DNA of 32,217 nucleotides, taken from the NCBI GenBank assembly GCA_019750135.1, contig JAIEOV010000118.1, forward strand, positions 1 through 32,217, given 5' to 3'. The notes beneath the pieces were generated by a model. That model was not told the DNA's origin. It made no database searches and saw only the letters and a program-made list of their open reading frames with translations. Position 1 is the first letter of the stretch, and each line of letters begins with the position of its first letter. Positions 7,559 through 15,192 of the stretch are shown here, in pieces. Origin of the DNA: Reyranella sp. (GTDB taxonomy: Bacteria > Pseudomonadota > Alphaproteobacteria > Reyranellales > Reyranellaceae). Both the position numbers and the translations under genes were made by a program.

Positions 7559-7580
7559 AACCCGACAAAACAGGGTTTTT
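7559..7580 (+). terminator. Weak intrinsic terminator after the tRNA
   Basis: A 5-bp stem aaccc/gggtt with a 9-base A-rich loop runs into TTTTT at 7576-7580, ten bases after the tRNA CCA. The stem is short, but the U-tract is well placed. Confidence 0.45.
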
Positions 7581-7581
7581 G

Positions 7582-7609
7582 AACCCACCCCTCGAACGAG
7601 GGGTGGGTT
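7582..7609. repeat. Perfect 13-bp-arm inverted repeat behind the tRNA
   Basis: aacccacccctcg (7582-7594) and its exact reverse complement (7597-7609) are separated by two bases. It forms a very stable hairpin on either strand but has no T-run on either side, so it is not a classical terminator. It may back up termination or shape the 3' end of the tRNA precursor. Confidence 0.75.
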
Positions 7610-7680
7610 GGCGTTCGGCCGGGCGACACCCAGCGTCAAAACTGTGGCCAGGAAACTATTCGATCCCTCGACCGTTGTGA

Positions 7681-7695
7681 GTCCTTAAGAAGGAC
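7681..7695. repeat. Small inverted repeat gtcctt-aag-aaggac
   Basis: Six-base perfect arms flank three bases in the otherwise featureless stretch 7610-7748 between the tRNA hairpin and the next gene. It could be an operator half-site pair or chance. No clear -10/-35 was recognised beside it. Confidence 0.3.
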
Positions 7696-7748
7696 AGAAT
7701 GATCGACTAGTGAGGTTGTTCAGCCATCTTGGCTTGGAGGGAATAGAG

Positions 7749-8114
7749 ATGTTGAGGCTCTTTCCGAGACTGATGTTCGTTGCAGCTATCGGCTTGACCG
7801 GCGCCGCTTGCCAAGGGGACGGCTATGGCGCACCGAGCGGCTACTATCAGCCGGCACCGACCGGCTATAACAGCGGCTATTACGCACCTGCTCCAGCGCG
7901 ATATGGCTATGCGCAGCCGGCGCCGTACTACAGCTACGGCAATCAGCAGGCGAACTACGGCACGTACAACCAGGCTGACGGTCGTCGCTATACCACCGTG
8001 ACCGTGACGAACCGCGGCCAGAACGGGTATCGTGACGACGTCGTTCAGCAGCAGGTCGTCTGCGGAAGCCAGTACTACGACGGCTACCGTACCCGCACCG
8101 CGCCTCGGTGCTGA
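7749..8114 (+). CDS. Tyrosine-rich exported hypothetical protein
   Basis: A 121-residue protein of unrecognised family. The N-terminus (LRLFPRLMFVAAIGLTGAAC) is a signal peptide ending in a cysteine, but GAAC is a poor lipobox, so lipidation is uncertain. The rest is rich in Tyr, Gly, Gln, Pro and Ala (YYQPAP, GYNSGYYAPAP, YGYAQPAPYYSYG) and ends in a more ordered segment with two cysteines (VVCGSQYYDG and the terminal RC). ATG at 7749 is chosen because GGAGGG lies 7 bases upstream; a GTG at 7710 has no such site. The composition recalls the repeat segment of the lipoprotein at 3708, but no homology can be claimed. Confidence 0.65.
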   Translation: MLRLFPRLMFVAAIGLTGAACQGDGYGAPSGYYQPAPTGYNSGYYAPAPARYGYAQPAPYYSYGNQQANYGTYNQADGRRYTTVTVTNRGQNGYRDDVVQQQVVCGSQYYDGYRTRTAPRC

Positions 8115-8132
8115 TCGCATCCGAGCCCGCCG

Positions 8133-9686
8133 TTGCGACGATGCGTGATCGGTGACCATCACGCATCGGGAGTTCGCATCCTTATCTCATCCGAGCACCT
8201 TCGACCGCCCTACGACACCATCATCGTAGGGGCGGGGTCGGCAGGCTGCGTGCTGGCGCATCGGCTGGGCCGGGCAGGGCGGCGCGTCCTGGCGATCGAG
8301 GCCGGCGGTCGTGCGACCCTGCCGGCCGTCGCCGACCCGCCGCTATGGCCGACGCTGTCCGGCAGCACGCTCGATTGGCGCTATGCGACGGTCCCGCAGC
8401 GGGGCCTGGATGGTCGCGTGGTTCCTTATCCTAGGGGCAAGGTCTTAGGCGGTTCGAGCGTCATCAATGCGCTCGCATATCAATCGGGTCATCCGGCAGC
8501 CTACGATCGTTGGCCCGCAGGATGGCGACACGGCGACCTCTTGCCCTACTTCAAGCAGGCCGAGACCTTCTCGGGCGGCGGCGATGCGTGGCGCGGCGGC
8601 GACGGTCCACTGCACGTCCTTTCCCTAGCGGATGTTCATGACCGGACGCCCGTGGCGTCAGCCTTCATCGCCGCGGCGCAGGAGTGCGGCTTTGCGATGA
8701 CGCCCGACATCGGTGGGGCCGTCACCACGGGCGTCGCCTGGAACCAGCTCAGTATCAAAGGCCACGCACGCGACGATGCCGCGACCGCCTTCTTCGATAG
8801 CTTGGGCGGTTCGGACGTCGACCTCCTCCTCGATGCCCAAGTGCTTGGCCTGGTGATCGAGCGCGGTCGTTGCCTCGGCGTGCGCCTGGCGGGGCAGATC
8901 CTGCGGGCCGAGGGCGAAGTCCTGCTTTGTGCCGGGGCGATCGATTCGCCGAGACTGCTGATGGTTTCGGGCGTGGGGCCTGCCGATGCCTTGCGCGCCC
9001 ACGGCATTGCCGTCGCCGTCGACCTGCCCGATGTCGGGGCCAATCTCGAGGATCACTTGCTGCTCGCCGGCGTGGCCTACCGGGCGCGCCGCGCGGTGGA
9101 GCCCTCGTTCTACAATCATGCCGACGCGCTGCTCTACGTGCCGCATGCGCAAGCGGACGAGAGCCCCGATCATCTCATCATGTGCCTTTCGCTGCCTTTC
9201 GTGCAGCCGGCCGTCGGTGCCTTGCCGCCACCGGCATATACCCTGGTACCGTGCCTGATGCGGCCCCTCAGCCGCGGCAGCGTGCGCCTCGGCTCTGGCG
9301 ACCCGATGGCGCCGGCGCTCATCGATCCGAACTACCTGTCGGACCCCAGCGACCTCGAGAGCCTAGTTACGGCGGTGGCCTTGGCGCGCGAGATCGGCGG
9401 GGCCCCGGCCTTTGCCGATTGGCGGGCCGAGGAGGTTTATCCGGGTCGCCTTTGGGACGACAGTGCTGCTCGGCATGATTTTGTGCGTCGCGCAGCCCGG
9501 TCGTTTCACCATCCCGTCGGCACTTGCCGCATCGGCGCCGTCGTCGACACCGCGTTGTGTGTCCAAGGCGTGACGGGGCTGCGGGTGATCGATGCATCGG
9601 TGCTGCCCGGTCTTCCGGCAGCCATGATCAACGCGGCCGTCACGGCCGTGGCGGAACGGGCAAGCGATATCGTGTTGGGCAGGTAG
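8133..9686 (+). CDS. GMC-family FAD-dependent oxidoreductase (alcohol/choline dehydrogenase-like)
   Basis: A ~515-residue glucose-methanol-choline oxidoreductase that oxidises an alcohol using FAD. The ADP-binding motif is IIVGAGSAGCVLA followed by the Glu of AIEAGG. The first GMC signature region is PRGKVLGGSSVINALAYQ, the second is GAIDSPRLLMVSGVGP, and the catalytic His lies in FHHPVGTCRIG. The C-terminal RVIDASVLPG...NAAVTA is typical. No ATG exists at the 5' end: TTG at 8133 and GTG at 8145 are the candidates, and the FAD motif begins some 30 residues later, so the exact start is uncertain. A 52-residue membrane-protein gene follows after 11 bases. Confidence 0.88.
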   Translation: MRRCVIGDHHASGVRILISSEHLRPPYDTIIVGAGSAGCVLAHRLGRAGRRVLAIEAGGRATLPAVADPPLWPTLSGSTLDWRYATVPQRGLDGRVVPYPRGKVLGGSSVINALAYQSGHPAAYDRWPAGWRHGDLLPYFKQAETFSGGGDAWRGGDGPLHVLSLADVHDRTPVASAFIAAAQECGFAMTPDIGGAVTTGVAWNQLSIKGHARDDAATAFFDSLGGSDVDLLLDAQVLGLVIERGRCLGVRLAGQILRAEGEVLLCAGAIDSPRLLMVSGVGPADALRAHGIAVAVDLPDVGANLEDHLLLAGVAYRARRAVEPSFYNHADALLYVPHAQADESPDHLIMCLSLPFVQPAVGALPPPAYTLVPCLMRPLSRGSVRLGSGDPMAPALIDPNYLSDPSDLESLVTAVALAREIGGAPAFADWRAEEVYPGRLWDDSAARHDFVRRAARSFHHPVGTCRIGAVVDTALCVQGVTGLRVIDASVLPGLPAAMINAAVTAVAERASDIVLGR

Positions 9687-9697
9687 GGAGCGGCCGC

Positions 9698-9856
9698 ATG
9701 ATCCTCGTCGCCGGCCTGGTCGTCTTCCTGCTGCTGATACTTGCGCTATGGCTCCTGTCGCTGCCGGCCAACAAGCCCGCCTATGCGCGGCCGGTCTTCT
9801 ATCTCACGCTGGCCGTGGCAGCGCTGATCGCCGGGTTCATCTACCGGTCCGTCTAG
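9698..9856 (+). CDS. Small two-helix membrane protein (52 aa)
   Basis: ATG at 9698 opens a 52-residue frame with two hydrophobic helices (ILVAGLVVFLLLILALWLLS and VFYLTLAVAALIAGFIY) joined by a PANKPAYAR loop. GGGAG lies about 8 bases upstream of the start. It sits 11 bases after the GMC oxidoreductase and is probably co-transcribed with it. No family is recognised. Its last 20 bases overlap the 3' end of the convergent TfoX-N gene. Confidence 0.65.
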   Translation: MILVAGLVVFLLLILALWLLSLPANKPAYARPVFYLTLAVAALIAGFIYRSV

Positions 9857-10199
9857 GCGGGCGCTTTTTCGCGACCCGGCGCGCCGCCGCCAGGGCGATG
9901 CGCGCCCAGGTGACGAGCTCGTCGGGCTCGTCGAACAGCCGCTCCGGCGCGCGCCAGAAGGAGAGGTCGATGGTATTGCCTCCCTTGGCGTAATTGAGAG
10001 GCGGCGAGGACCGCGCCTCCTCGAAGGCCTCGCGGTTGTCGTCGTCGACCCTGAGGTACAGCATGTTGTCGGTCACCATCCCGAACATGACGCCGTCGCA
10101 GAACACGCCGGTCTTGCCGAACATGCGGCGCAGGGTGACGCGCCCCAGCGGCTCGAGCTGCTCACGCAGGAATTCGGCGAAGCTGTCGCTGGCGACCAT
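9837..10199 (-). CDS. TfoX N-terminal-domain protein
   Basis: A 120-residue protein whose first ~95 residues match the TfoX/Sxy N-terminal domain: the LRRMFGKTGVFCDGVMFGMVTDNMLYLRVD core and YAKGGNTIDLSFWRAPERLFD. Only this domain is present; the C-terminal helix-hairpin-helix half of true TfoX/Sxy competence regulators is absent. Single-domain TfoX-N proteins are common in proteobacteria and their role is unclear. The ATG at 10199 gives the normal family start. The basic tail (RRVAKKRPPRRTGR) is overlapped on the other strand by the small membrane protein. It diverges from the ferredoxin reductase gene across a 51-base gap. Confidence 0.88.
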   Translation of the reverse strand: MVASDSFAEFLREQLEPLGRVTLRRMFGKTGVFCDGVMFGMVTDNMLYLRVDDDNREAFEEARSSPPLNYAKGGNTIDLSFWRAPERLFDEPDELVTWARIALAAARRVAKKRPPRRTGR

Positions 10200-10250
10200 G
10201 CTCCGAGGATAGCTCTTTATTTTGTGGTCTTCCTTCGCCACGTTAGGTCC

Positions 10251-11273
10251 ATGGCCAGCGGACATACGCATCAGACCGACGTCGTCATCGTAGGAGCCGG
10301 CCCCGTCGGCCTGTTCGCCGTGTTCGAATGCGGCATGGTGCGGCTGCGCTGCCACGTCATCGACGTGCTCGACGATGCCGGCGGTCAGTGCACGGCGCTC
10401 TACCCCGAGAAGCCGATCTACGACATCCCGGGCTTCCCGCGCATCGAGGCGGCCGAGCTCGTGGTGCGCCTGAAGGCGCAAGCCGCGGCGTTCCGGCCGG
10501 TCTATCACCTCGGCGAGCAGGTCCAGGGGCTGGAGAAGTTGAGCGGCGGGTTCTGGAAGGTCACGACCTCCAAGGGCACCGTCGTGCAGGCGCGCGCGGT
10601 GATCATCGCGGCCGGCGTCGGCGCCTTCGGTCCCAATCGGCCGCCGCTGTCCGGCATCGATGCCTACGAGGGCAAGAGCGTCTTCTACTACGTCACCCAG
10701 CGCGAGGCCTTCCGCGGCAAGCGCGTGGTGATTGCGGGCGGCGGCGACACCGCCGTCGACTGGGCCCTGTCGCTGGCCGAGATCGCGGGACGCGTCTCGG
10801 TAATCCACCGCCGCGACAAGTTCCGCGCTGCGCCCGACAGCGAGGCGCAGCTCAAGGCGCTCGCCAAGTCGGGCAAGCTCGATCTCGTCGTGCCCTATCA
10901 GCTGCATGGGCTGGAGGGCGCCGCCGGCCAGCTTACGGCGGTAACCGTCGCTACCCTCGACGGCGACACCAGGCGGATCGAGGCCGATGCATTGCTGCCG
11001 TTCTTCGGCCTGTCGATGTCGCTGGGGCCGATCGCCGACTGGCAGCTCGAGCTGCAGCACAATCAGATCGCCGTCGACGCTGCGACGGCGGCGACCGGCA
11101 AGCCCGGCATCTTCGCCATCGGCGACGTCGTCACCTATCCCGGCAAGTTGAAGCTGATCCTGACCGGCTTCGCCGAAGCGGCCATCGCCGCACGCTCGGC
11201 CTATGCGCTGATCCATCCCGAGACGCCGCTGCACTTCGAGTACTCGACGACGTCGGGCCTGCCGACGGCTTGA
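10251..11273 (+). CDS. Ferredoxin--NADP reductase, thioredoxin-reductase-like type 2
   Basis: A 340-residue two-Rossmann flavoprotein. The FAD site is VVIVGAGPVGLFAV followed by GGQCTALYPEKPIYDIPG, and the NADP site is VVIAGGGDTAVDWAL. The CxxC disulfide that true thioredoxin reductases carry just before the second Rossmann motif is absent (YYVTQREAFRGKR instead), which points to the YumC-type ferredoxin/flavodoxin-NADP reductase. The C-terminal FAIGDVVTYPGKLKLI and a terminal aromatic-containing tail agree. ATG at 10251 is chosen; GTG at 10224 would add nine residues. It may feed electrons to ferredoxins such as the Isc ferredoxin in this window, which is inference. Its stop is 1 base from the stop of the convergent epoxide hydrolase. 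Confidence 0.92.
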   Translation: MASGHTHQTDVVIVGAGPVGLFAVFECGMVRLRCHVIDVLDDAGGQCTALYPEKPIYDIPGFPRIEAAELVVRLKAQAAAFRPVYHLGEQVQGLEKLSGGFWKVTTSKGTVVQARAVIIAAGVGAFGPNRPPLSGIDAYEGKSVFYYVTQREAFRGKRVVIAGGGDTAVDWALSLAEIAGRVSVIHRRDKFRAAPDSEAQLKALAKSGKLDLVVPYQLHGLEGAAGQLTAVTVATLDGDTRRIEADALLPFFGLSMSLGPIADWQLELQHNQIAVDAATAATGKPGIFAIGDVVTYPGKLKLILTGFAEAAIAARSAYALIHPETPLHFEYSTTSGLPTA

Positions 11274-11274
11274 G

Positions 11275-12414
11275 CTAACGCAGCTTCCGGAAGAACTTGC
11301 GGACGTCGTCGACGAACAGCGCGGGCTGCTCGAAGGCGGCGAAGTGGCCGCCCTTGGGCATCTCGCTCCAGTGCTGGATGTTGCTGAAGTTGGTCTCCAT
11401 CCAGCACCGAACCGGCGTCACGATCTCCTTGGGAAACGCCGCGACGCCGGTCGGCACGCCGACCTTGTGGACGGAACGGCGCTCGGGTCCGAAGCTCTCC
11501 CAGTACAGCCGCGCCGACGAGCCGGCCGTCGCCGTCACCCAGTACAGCATCACGTTGTCCAAGAGCTCGTCGCGGCCGAGGATGTTCTCTGGATGGCCGT
11601 CGCAGTCGGTCCACGCCCAGAACTTCTCCAGGATCCACGCAGCCTGGCCAGCCGGCGAATCGGTGAGGCCGTAGGCCAGTGTCTGCGGCCGCGTCGACTG
11701 CTGCTTGGAGTAGCCGGAGTCCCAGTCGGCATAGTGCTTGATGCCCTTGAGCGCGCGGGCCTCCTCGGGCGTCGGATCGCCCACCACATTGGGCCGCGTC
11801 GACATGGCGAGCGTGATGTGGATGCCGGCACAGTGCGCCGCGTCGAGCGCGCCGATCGCCGTCGTCACCGCCGAGCCCCAGTCGCCGCCCTGCGCGCCGT
11901 AGCGCGGGTAGCCCAGGCGATCCATCAACTTGGCCCAGGTGCCGGCAATGCGATCGATGCCCCAGCCGGTGACTGTCGGCTTGCTCGAGAAGCCGAAGCC
12001 GGGGAGCGACGGGCAGGTGACATGGAAGGCATCGGCGGCATCGCCGCCATGGGCCACGGGATCGACCAAGGGCTCGATCACCTTGTGGAACTCGACGATG
12101 GAGCCCGGCCAGCCATGGGTGATGAGGAGTGGCATGGCCTCGGGATGCGGCGAGCGCGCATGCACGAAGTGGATGTCGAGCCCGTCGAGCGGCGTCGTGA
12201 ATTGCGGGAAGCGGTTGAGCAGCGCCTCGCGCTTCCTCCAGTCGTAGCTCTCGGCCCAGTAACGGCAGACCTCTTCGATCCACTGCCGCGGCGCGCCCTG
12301 GCTCCAGTCGGAGACCAGCTCGGCTTCGGGCCAGCGCGTGCGGCGCAGGCGGGCCTTGAGGTCGTCCAGCACGTCATCGCCGACGGCGATACGGAAGGGG
12401 CTGATGGCGCTCAT
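11275..12414 (-). CDS. Epoxide hydrolase (EHN-type alpha/beta hydrolase)
   Basis: A 379-residue alpha/beta hydrolase with the epoxide-hydrolase N-terminal domain (residues ~5-110, with DWSQGAPRQWIEEVCRYWAESYDWRKRE). It hydrolyses epoxides to diols. The oxyanion motif HGWPGS starts at His100, the nucleophile is Asp178 in QGGDWGSA, and the catalytic His is near residue 357 (GGHFAAFEQP). Length fits microsomal-type bacterial enzymes. ATG at 12414 has GAGAGA upstream. It is the last gene of a minus-strand operon, 12 bases after the citryl-CoA-lyase-like gene. Confidence 0.9.
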   Translation of the reverse strand: MSAISPFRIAVGDDVLDDLKARLRRTRWPEAELVSDWSQGAPRQWIEEVCRYWAESYDWRKREALLNRFPQFTTPLDGLDIHFVHARSPHPEAMPLLITHGWPGSIVEFHKVIEPLVDPVAHGGDAADAFHVTCPSLPGFGFSSKPTVTGWGIDRIAGTWAKLMDRLGYPRYGAQGGDWGSAVTTAIGALDAAHCAGIHITLAMSTRPNVVGDPTPEEARALKGIKHYADWDSGYSKQQSTRPQTLAYGLTDSPAGQAAWILEKFWAWTDCDGHPENILGRDELLDNVMLYWVTATAGSSARLYWESFGPERRSVHKVGVPTGVAAFPKEIVTPVRCWMETNFSNIQHWSEMPKGGHFAAFEQPALFVDDVRKFFRKLR

Positions 12415-12426
12415 GGGATGGTCTCT

Positions 12427-13215
12427 CTATTCGTCGGGTTGACGCATATGGGCGCTGGCTTCCTCTTCGGTGCGCAGCCAGATCTCGTTGGCGATCGGTC
12501 GCTCGGCTTCCTCCATGATGTGCCCGACCAGGCCGACGGCGCGCGCCATCACGCCGAAGCCGCGCACGACCTTCCAGGGGAAGCCCAGTTCGCAGCACAG
12601 GGCGCCGATGGCCCCGGTGGCATTGACGGGCAGGGACTTGCCCGACTGCCGCTCGGCCTCGGCCGCGATCAATTTCATGAGAGCGACGTAGTTGCCCGAC
12701 AGGCCGCATTCCTCGGCGATCTGGAACAGCCGCGGCGCCCGCGGATCGACCGGCTTGTGAATCGGATGGCCCATGCCGGGAAGGATGCGCTTGGCCGCCC
12801 GCCAGCTCTCAACCACCTCGCGCGCCTTGGTTTGCAGATCGACGCCCGAGGAGCCGGGCGGCAGCGTTTCGTAGAGAAGCTTGGCGGCGTTCTCCATGCT
12901 GCCGACGAAGACCGTTCCCAGGCCGCATAGGCCGGCCGCTACGGCCGCCTGCATCGATTCGGGCGCGCCGGCATAGGTCATGCGCGCCGCGATGGCGCTC
13001 GGCGTCAGCCCATGCTCAACCAGGGTGACCAGGATCGCGTTGTAGGCGCACGACTGCTGCGGCGTCGGCATGCGGCCGGTGAGCTGCAGGAAGGAGAAGT
13101 CGCCCAGGTTCAACGTGCCGATGACCTCGTTGGGCAGGTCCTTGCCGCGCACGACGATGCGTTTGCGATTGCTCCAGGCGATGTCGGAGCGGATCGGTTG
13201 GGCTTTGCGGGCCAT
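12427..13215 (-). CDS. Citrate synthase-like / citryl-CoA lyase family protein
   Basis: A 262-residue single-domain member of the citrate synthase superfamily, much shorter than citrate synthase (~430) but matching citryl-CoA-lyase-type proteins, which cleave or form acyl-CoA C-C bonds. Conserved features are LVEHGLTPS (His68), the GMGHPIHK loop (His150, His153) that corresponds to the CoA/oxaloacetate site, and RGFGVMARAVGLVGH near the end. The segment where citrate synthase and ATP-citrate/citryl-CoA lyase carry the catalytic Asp (NVDGAI-like) reads LPVNATGAIGAL here, so the Asp appears replaced. Substrate is unknown. The ribosome site GAGGAC overlaps the stop of the preceding TIGR03084 gene. 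Confidence 0.82.
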   Translation of the reverse strand: MARKAQPIRSDIAWSNRKRIVVRGKDLPNEVIGTLNLGDFSFLQLTGRMPTPQQSCAYNAILVTLVEHGLTPSAIAARMTYAGAPESMQAAVAAGLCGLGTVFVGSMENAAKLLYETLPPGSSGVDLQTKAREVVESWRAAKRILPGMGHPIHKPVDPRAPRLFQIAEECGLSGNYVALMKLIAAEAERQSGKSLPVNATGAIGALCCELGFPWKVVRGFGVMARAVGLVGHIMEEAERPIANEIWLRTEEEASAHMRQPDE

Positions 13216-13222
13216 GATGTCC

Positions 13223-14026
13223 TCAGCGGGGCGAGCGAGTGCGGGTGCCGGGCGGCGGCGGTGTCTCCGGTTGGCCGGCGAAGCATTGGACGATGCTCAT
13301 CCAGTGCCTGGCCGTCTCACCGCGGACCGAGAGCGACGTGTCGGCGACGTTGCGGGTCTGCGTGACGACCTGGCAGAAGGCGATGGCATCGCCCTCGACC
13401 GAGTCGCTGTCGGACGCCTTCCACTCCCAGGTCTCGCCGAACGGCGTGTCGAGGTGGACCGTCGGCATGACGGGCGGCACGGGCAGGCCGCGATTGCGGT
13501 AGGCCCAGCCGAAGGTGCGCACGCCGATCTCGGCGATGTTGCGCAGGCGCGGCGACGCCGCCGGTCGCTCGATGCCAAAAAGATCGTAGATCGCCTGGGC
13601 GTGCGACCACGTTTCCATCTGGCGCGCGGTCGTGAACATGCGGACGCCCATGTCCGGCCCGGCCCATTTCAGGCGTGCGTCGGTAGGCTTCTCGGCGAGG
13701 GCGTCGCAGAGCCGCCCGGCTGTTTCGTGCCAGCGCTGGAGCAGGGCGCGCCCGCCGAGCCCGTTCAGCCTCTGCCGCGTCTCGTCGATGCGGCTCAGCC
13801 CCTTTTTTCGCTCGGCCTGGATGTCGGCCATCAACGCTGCGAACTCGGCGGGATCGGACGCCGAGGCGAGCGCCATCCTGTCGCCCATGTGCAGATGGCG
13901 AACGATGTCGTCGGTCGTCCAGGCCTTGAACTGGGTCGGGCGCGCCCAGTCGCCGTCGCCGAGCCCGCTCAGCAGCTGGTGAAGCTCGGCGGTCTCGGCC
14001 CGAAAATCGTCGACCTGCTGGATCAT
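13223..14026 (-). CDS. TIGR03084-family protein (mycothiol maleylpyruvate isomerase/DinB-like)
   Basis: A 267-residue protein resembling TIGR03084, a DinB-fold group related to mycothiol-dependent maleylpyruvate isomerases. It starts with a four-helix-bundle domain (FRAETAELHQLLSGL, WTTDDIVRHLHMGD, METWSHAQAIYD). The metal-type histidines are in RHLHMGD and WSHAQ. A C-terminal beta-rich domain containing WEWKASDSDSVEGDAIAFCQVVTQTRN follows. ATG at 14026 overlaps the stop of the upstream cupin gene (ATGA). The biochemical role of the family is not established. Its position before a citryl-CoA-lyase-like gene and an epoxide hydrolase suggests a catabolic operon. Confidence 0.82.
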   Translation of the reverse strand: MIQQVDDFRAETAELHQLLSGLGDGDWARPTQFKAWTTDDIVRHLHMGDRMALASASDPAEFAALMADIQAERKKGLSRIDETRQRLNGLGGRALLQRWHETAGRLCDALAEKPTDARLKWAGPDMGVRMFTTARQMETWSHAQAIYDLFGIERPAASPRLRNIAEIGVRTFGWAYRNRGLPVPPVMPTVHLDTPFGETWEWKASDSDSVEGDAIAFCQVVTQTRNVADTSLSVRGETARHWMSIVQCFAGQPETPPPPGTRTRSPR

Positions 14027-14475
14027 TCCGCGGCTTGCTGCGCCATCGCCTGCTGCTGCATGCGCAGGACCTGCTCCCAGCCGCGATAGCCGGTGAAGTT
14101 GTCCTTGTCGAAGAACAGGACGGGCCCGTCGCAGAAGAACAGGTACTCGGTGTCCTCCAGCGCCGTCGTGGCGCCATGCACCATGCCGTTGACCTCGTGC
14201 AGGAAGTCGCCGGCGTTGTAGACGTTGTTGCGGACCTGCAGCTTGCCGGACAGGATGAAGGCGAAGGCTGCCGACAGATGCTTGTGCGGCGGCGCGACGT
14301 AACCCTTCTTCCATTTCAGCAGCACGGCCCAGCGACCGGATTCAGGGCCGACCCACAGGACCTTGGTCCAGGCCTCTCCAGGCTTGTCTCGATCCACGGG
14401 ATCTCCGACGAACGCGTGATCGAATCGGCAAGCTCGTTGTTCACTGGCCGTATGTCCTGGGGAAGCGCCATCCAT
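14023..14475 (-). CDS. Cupin-domain protein
   Basis: About 150 residues with a single cupin barrel, likely a small metal-dependent dioxygenase or sensor. The first motif is visible in YVAPPHKHLSAAFAFILSGKLQV (HxH metal ligands) and the second in AGDFLHEVNGMVHGA. The C-terminal region contains YLFFCDGPVLFF, as in the ChrR/acetylacetone-dioxygenase-like cupins. The start is uncertain: ATG at 14475 has a GGAGGG directly adjacent, too close for normal use, and a TTG at 14523 would add 16 residues. It is the first gene of a four-gene minus-strand operon and is divergent from the GST gene. Confidence 0.75.
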   Translation of the reverse strand: MDGASPGHTASEQRACRFDHAFVGDPVDRDKPGEAWTKVLWVGPESGRWAVLLKWKKGYVAPPHKHLSAAFAFILSGKLQVRNNVYNAGDFLHEVNGMVHGATTALEDTEYLFFCDGPVLFFDKDNFTGYRGWEQVLRMQQQAMAQQAAE

Positions 14476-14571
14476 CCCTCCATCGGGTCTTGATTGACGT
14501 CGACTCTGAAGAGCCGTCGGCAACGAGTCCAGCGGTGGAGCCGAGGCGCGAAACCGTCCTAGAATTGCGCC

Positions 14572-15192
14572 ATGATTCTCGTTGGACAGTACGATTCACC
14601 TTATACGCGCCGCGTCGCGGTCAGCCTCCACCTGCTGGGCTTCGACTTCGAGCATGACATGCGTTCCGTGTTCGGCGACTTCGATTCCATGCGAACGACC
14701 AATCCGCTGGGCCGCATTCCCTCGCTGATCCTGGACGACGGGACGACGCTGATTGATTCGGGAGCGATCCTGGATTGGCTCGACCAGGAGGTTGGACCAG
14801 AGCGCGCCTTGCTGCCCGACGGCGGTCTGGTGCGTCGTCAGGCCCTGCAGCGGATCGCCCTGGCGAGCGGCACCATCGATAAGGTCATGGGCATCGGATA
14901 CGAGCGCCTGGTCCGGCCCGAGCGCTACCGCTGGCCCGACTGGATCGCGCGCTGCCGCACCCAGGCCGAAGGCGGGCTTGCCGCCCTCGCGCAGCTGTCG
15001 TGGCCCGCGGGCGAACCTGTCAGCCAACCCTGGATCACGACCGCCTGCATGATGCGCTACGTGCGGCTCGCCGTTCACGATCTGCTGCCGGTCGGCCGCT
15101 ACCCGGCGCTCGATGCCGTGTCCGATCGCTGCGAAGCGTTGCCGGCGTTCAAGGCAACGTATCCCGCCGACTACGTCGTTCCAGCCAGCTAG
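14572..15192 (+). CDS. Glutathione S-transferase family protein
   Basis: A 206-residue GST. The N-terminal thioredoxin-fold half begins MILVGQYDSPYTRRVAVSLHLLG and contains the glutathione-binding pattern NPLGRIPSLILDDGTTLIDSGAI with its cis-Pro and the Asp-Ser pair. The C-terminal half is all-helical. The catalytic residue is probably one of Ser9/Tyr11 near the N-terminus. Substrate is unknown. A TAGAAT box lies 6 bases before the ATG and no clear ribosome site is seen. The stop overlaps the stop of the convergent ABC ATPase gene at CTAG (15189-15192). Confidence 0.9.
   Translation: MILVGQYDSPYTRRVAVSLHLLGFDFEHDMRSVFGDFDSMRTTNPLGRIPSLILDDGTTLIDSGAILDWLDQEVGPERALLPDGGLVRRQALQRIALASGTIDKVMGIGYERLVRPERYRWPDWIARCRTQAEGGLAALAQLSWPAGEPVSQPWITTACMMRYVRLAVHDLLPVGRYPALDAVSDRCEALPAFKATYPADYVVPAS

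Noticed and set aside
9524..9697. N-terminal extension of the 52-residue membrane protein back to 9524
   Set aside because: That stretch is the GMC oxidoreductase 3' end read in another frame; the ATG at 9698 has a ribosome site and begins the hydrophobic helix directly.
11344..12930. 528-residue open frame antisense to epoxide hydrolase and the citryl-CoA-lyase-like gene
   Set aside because: It crosses two well-supported genes and their junction, has no family features, and is a high-GC shadow.
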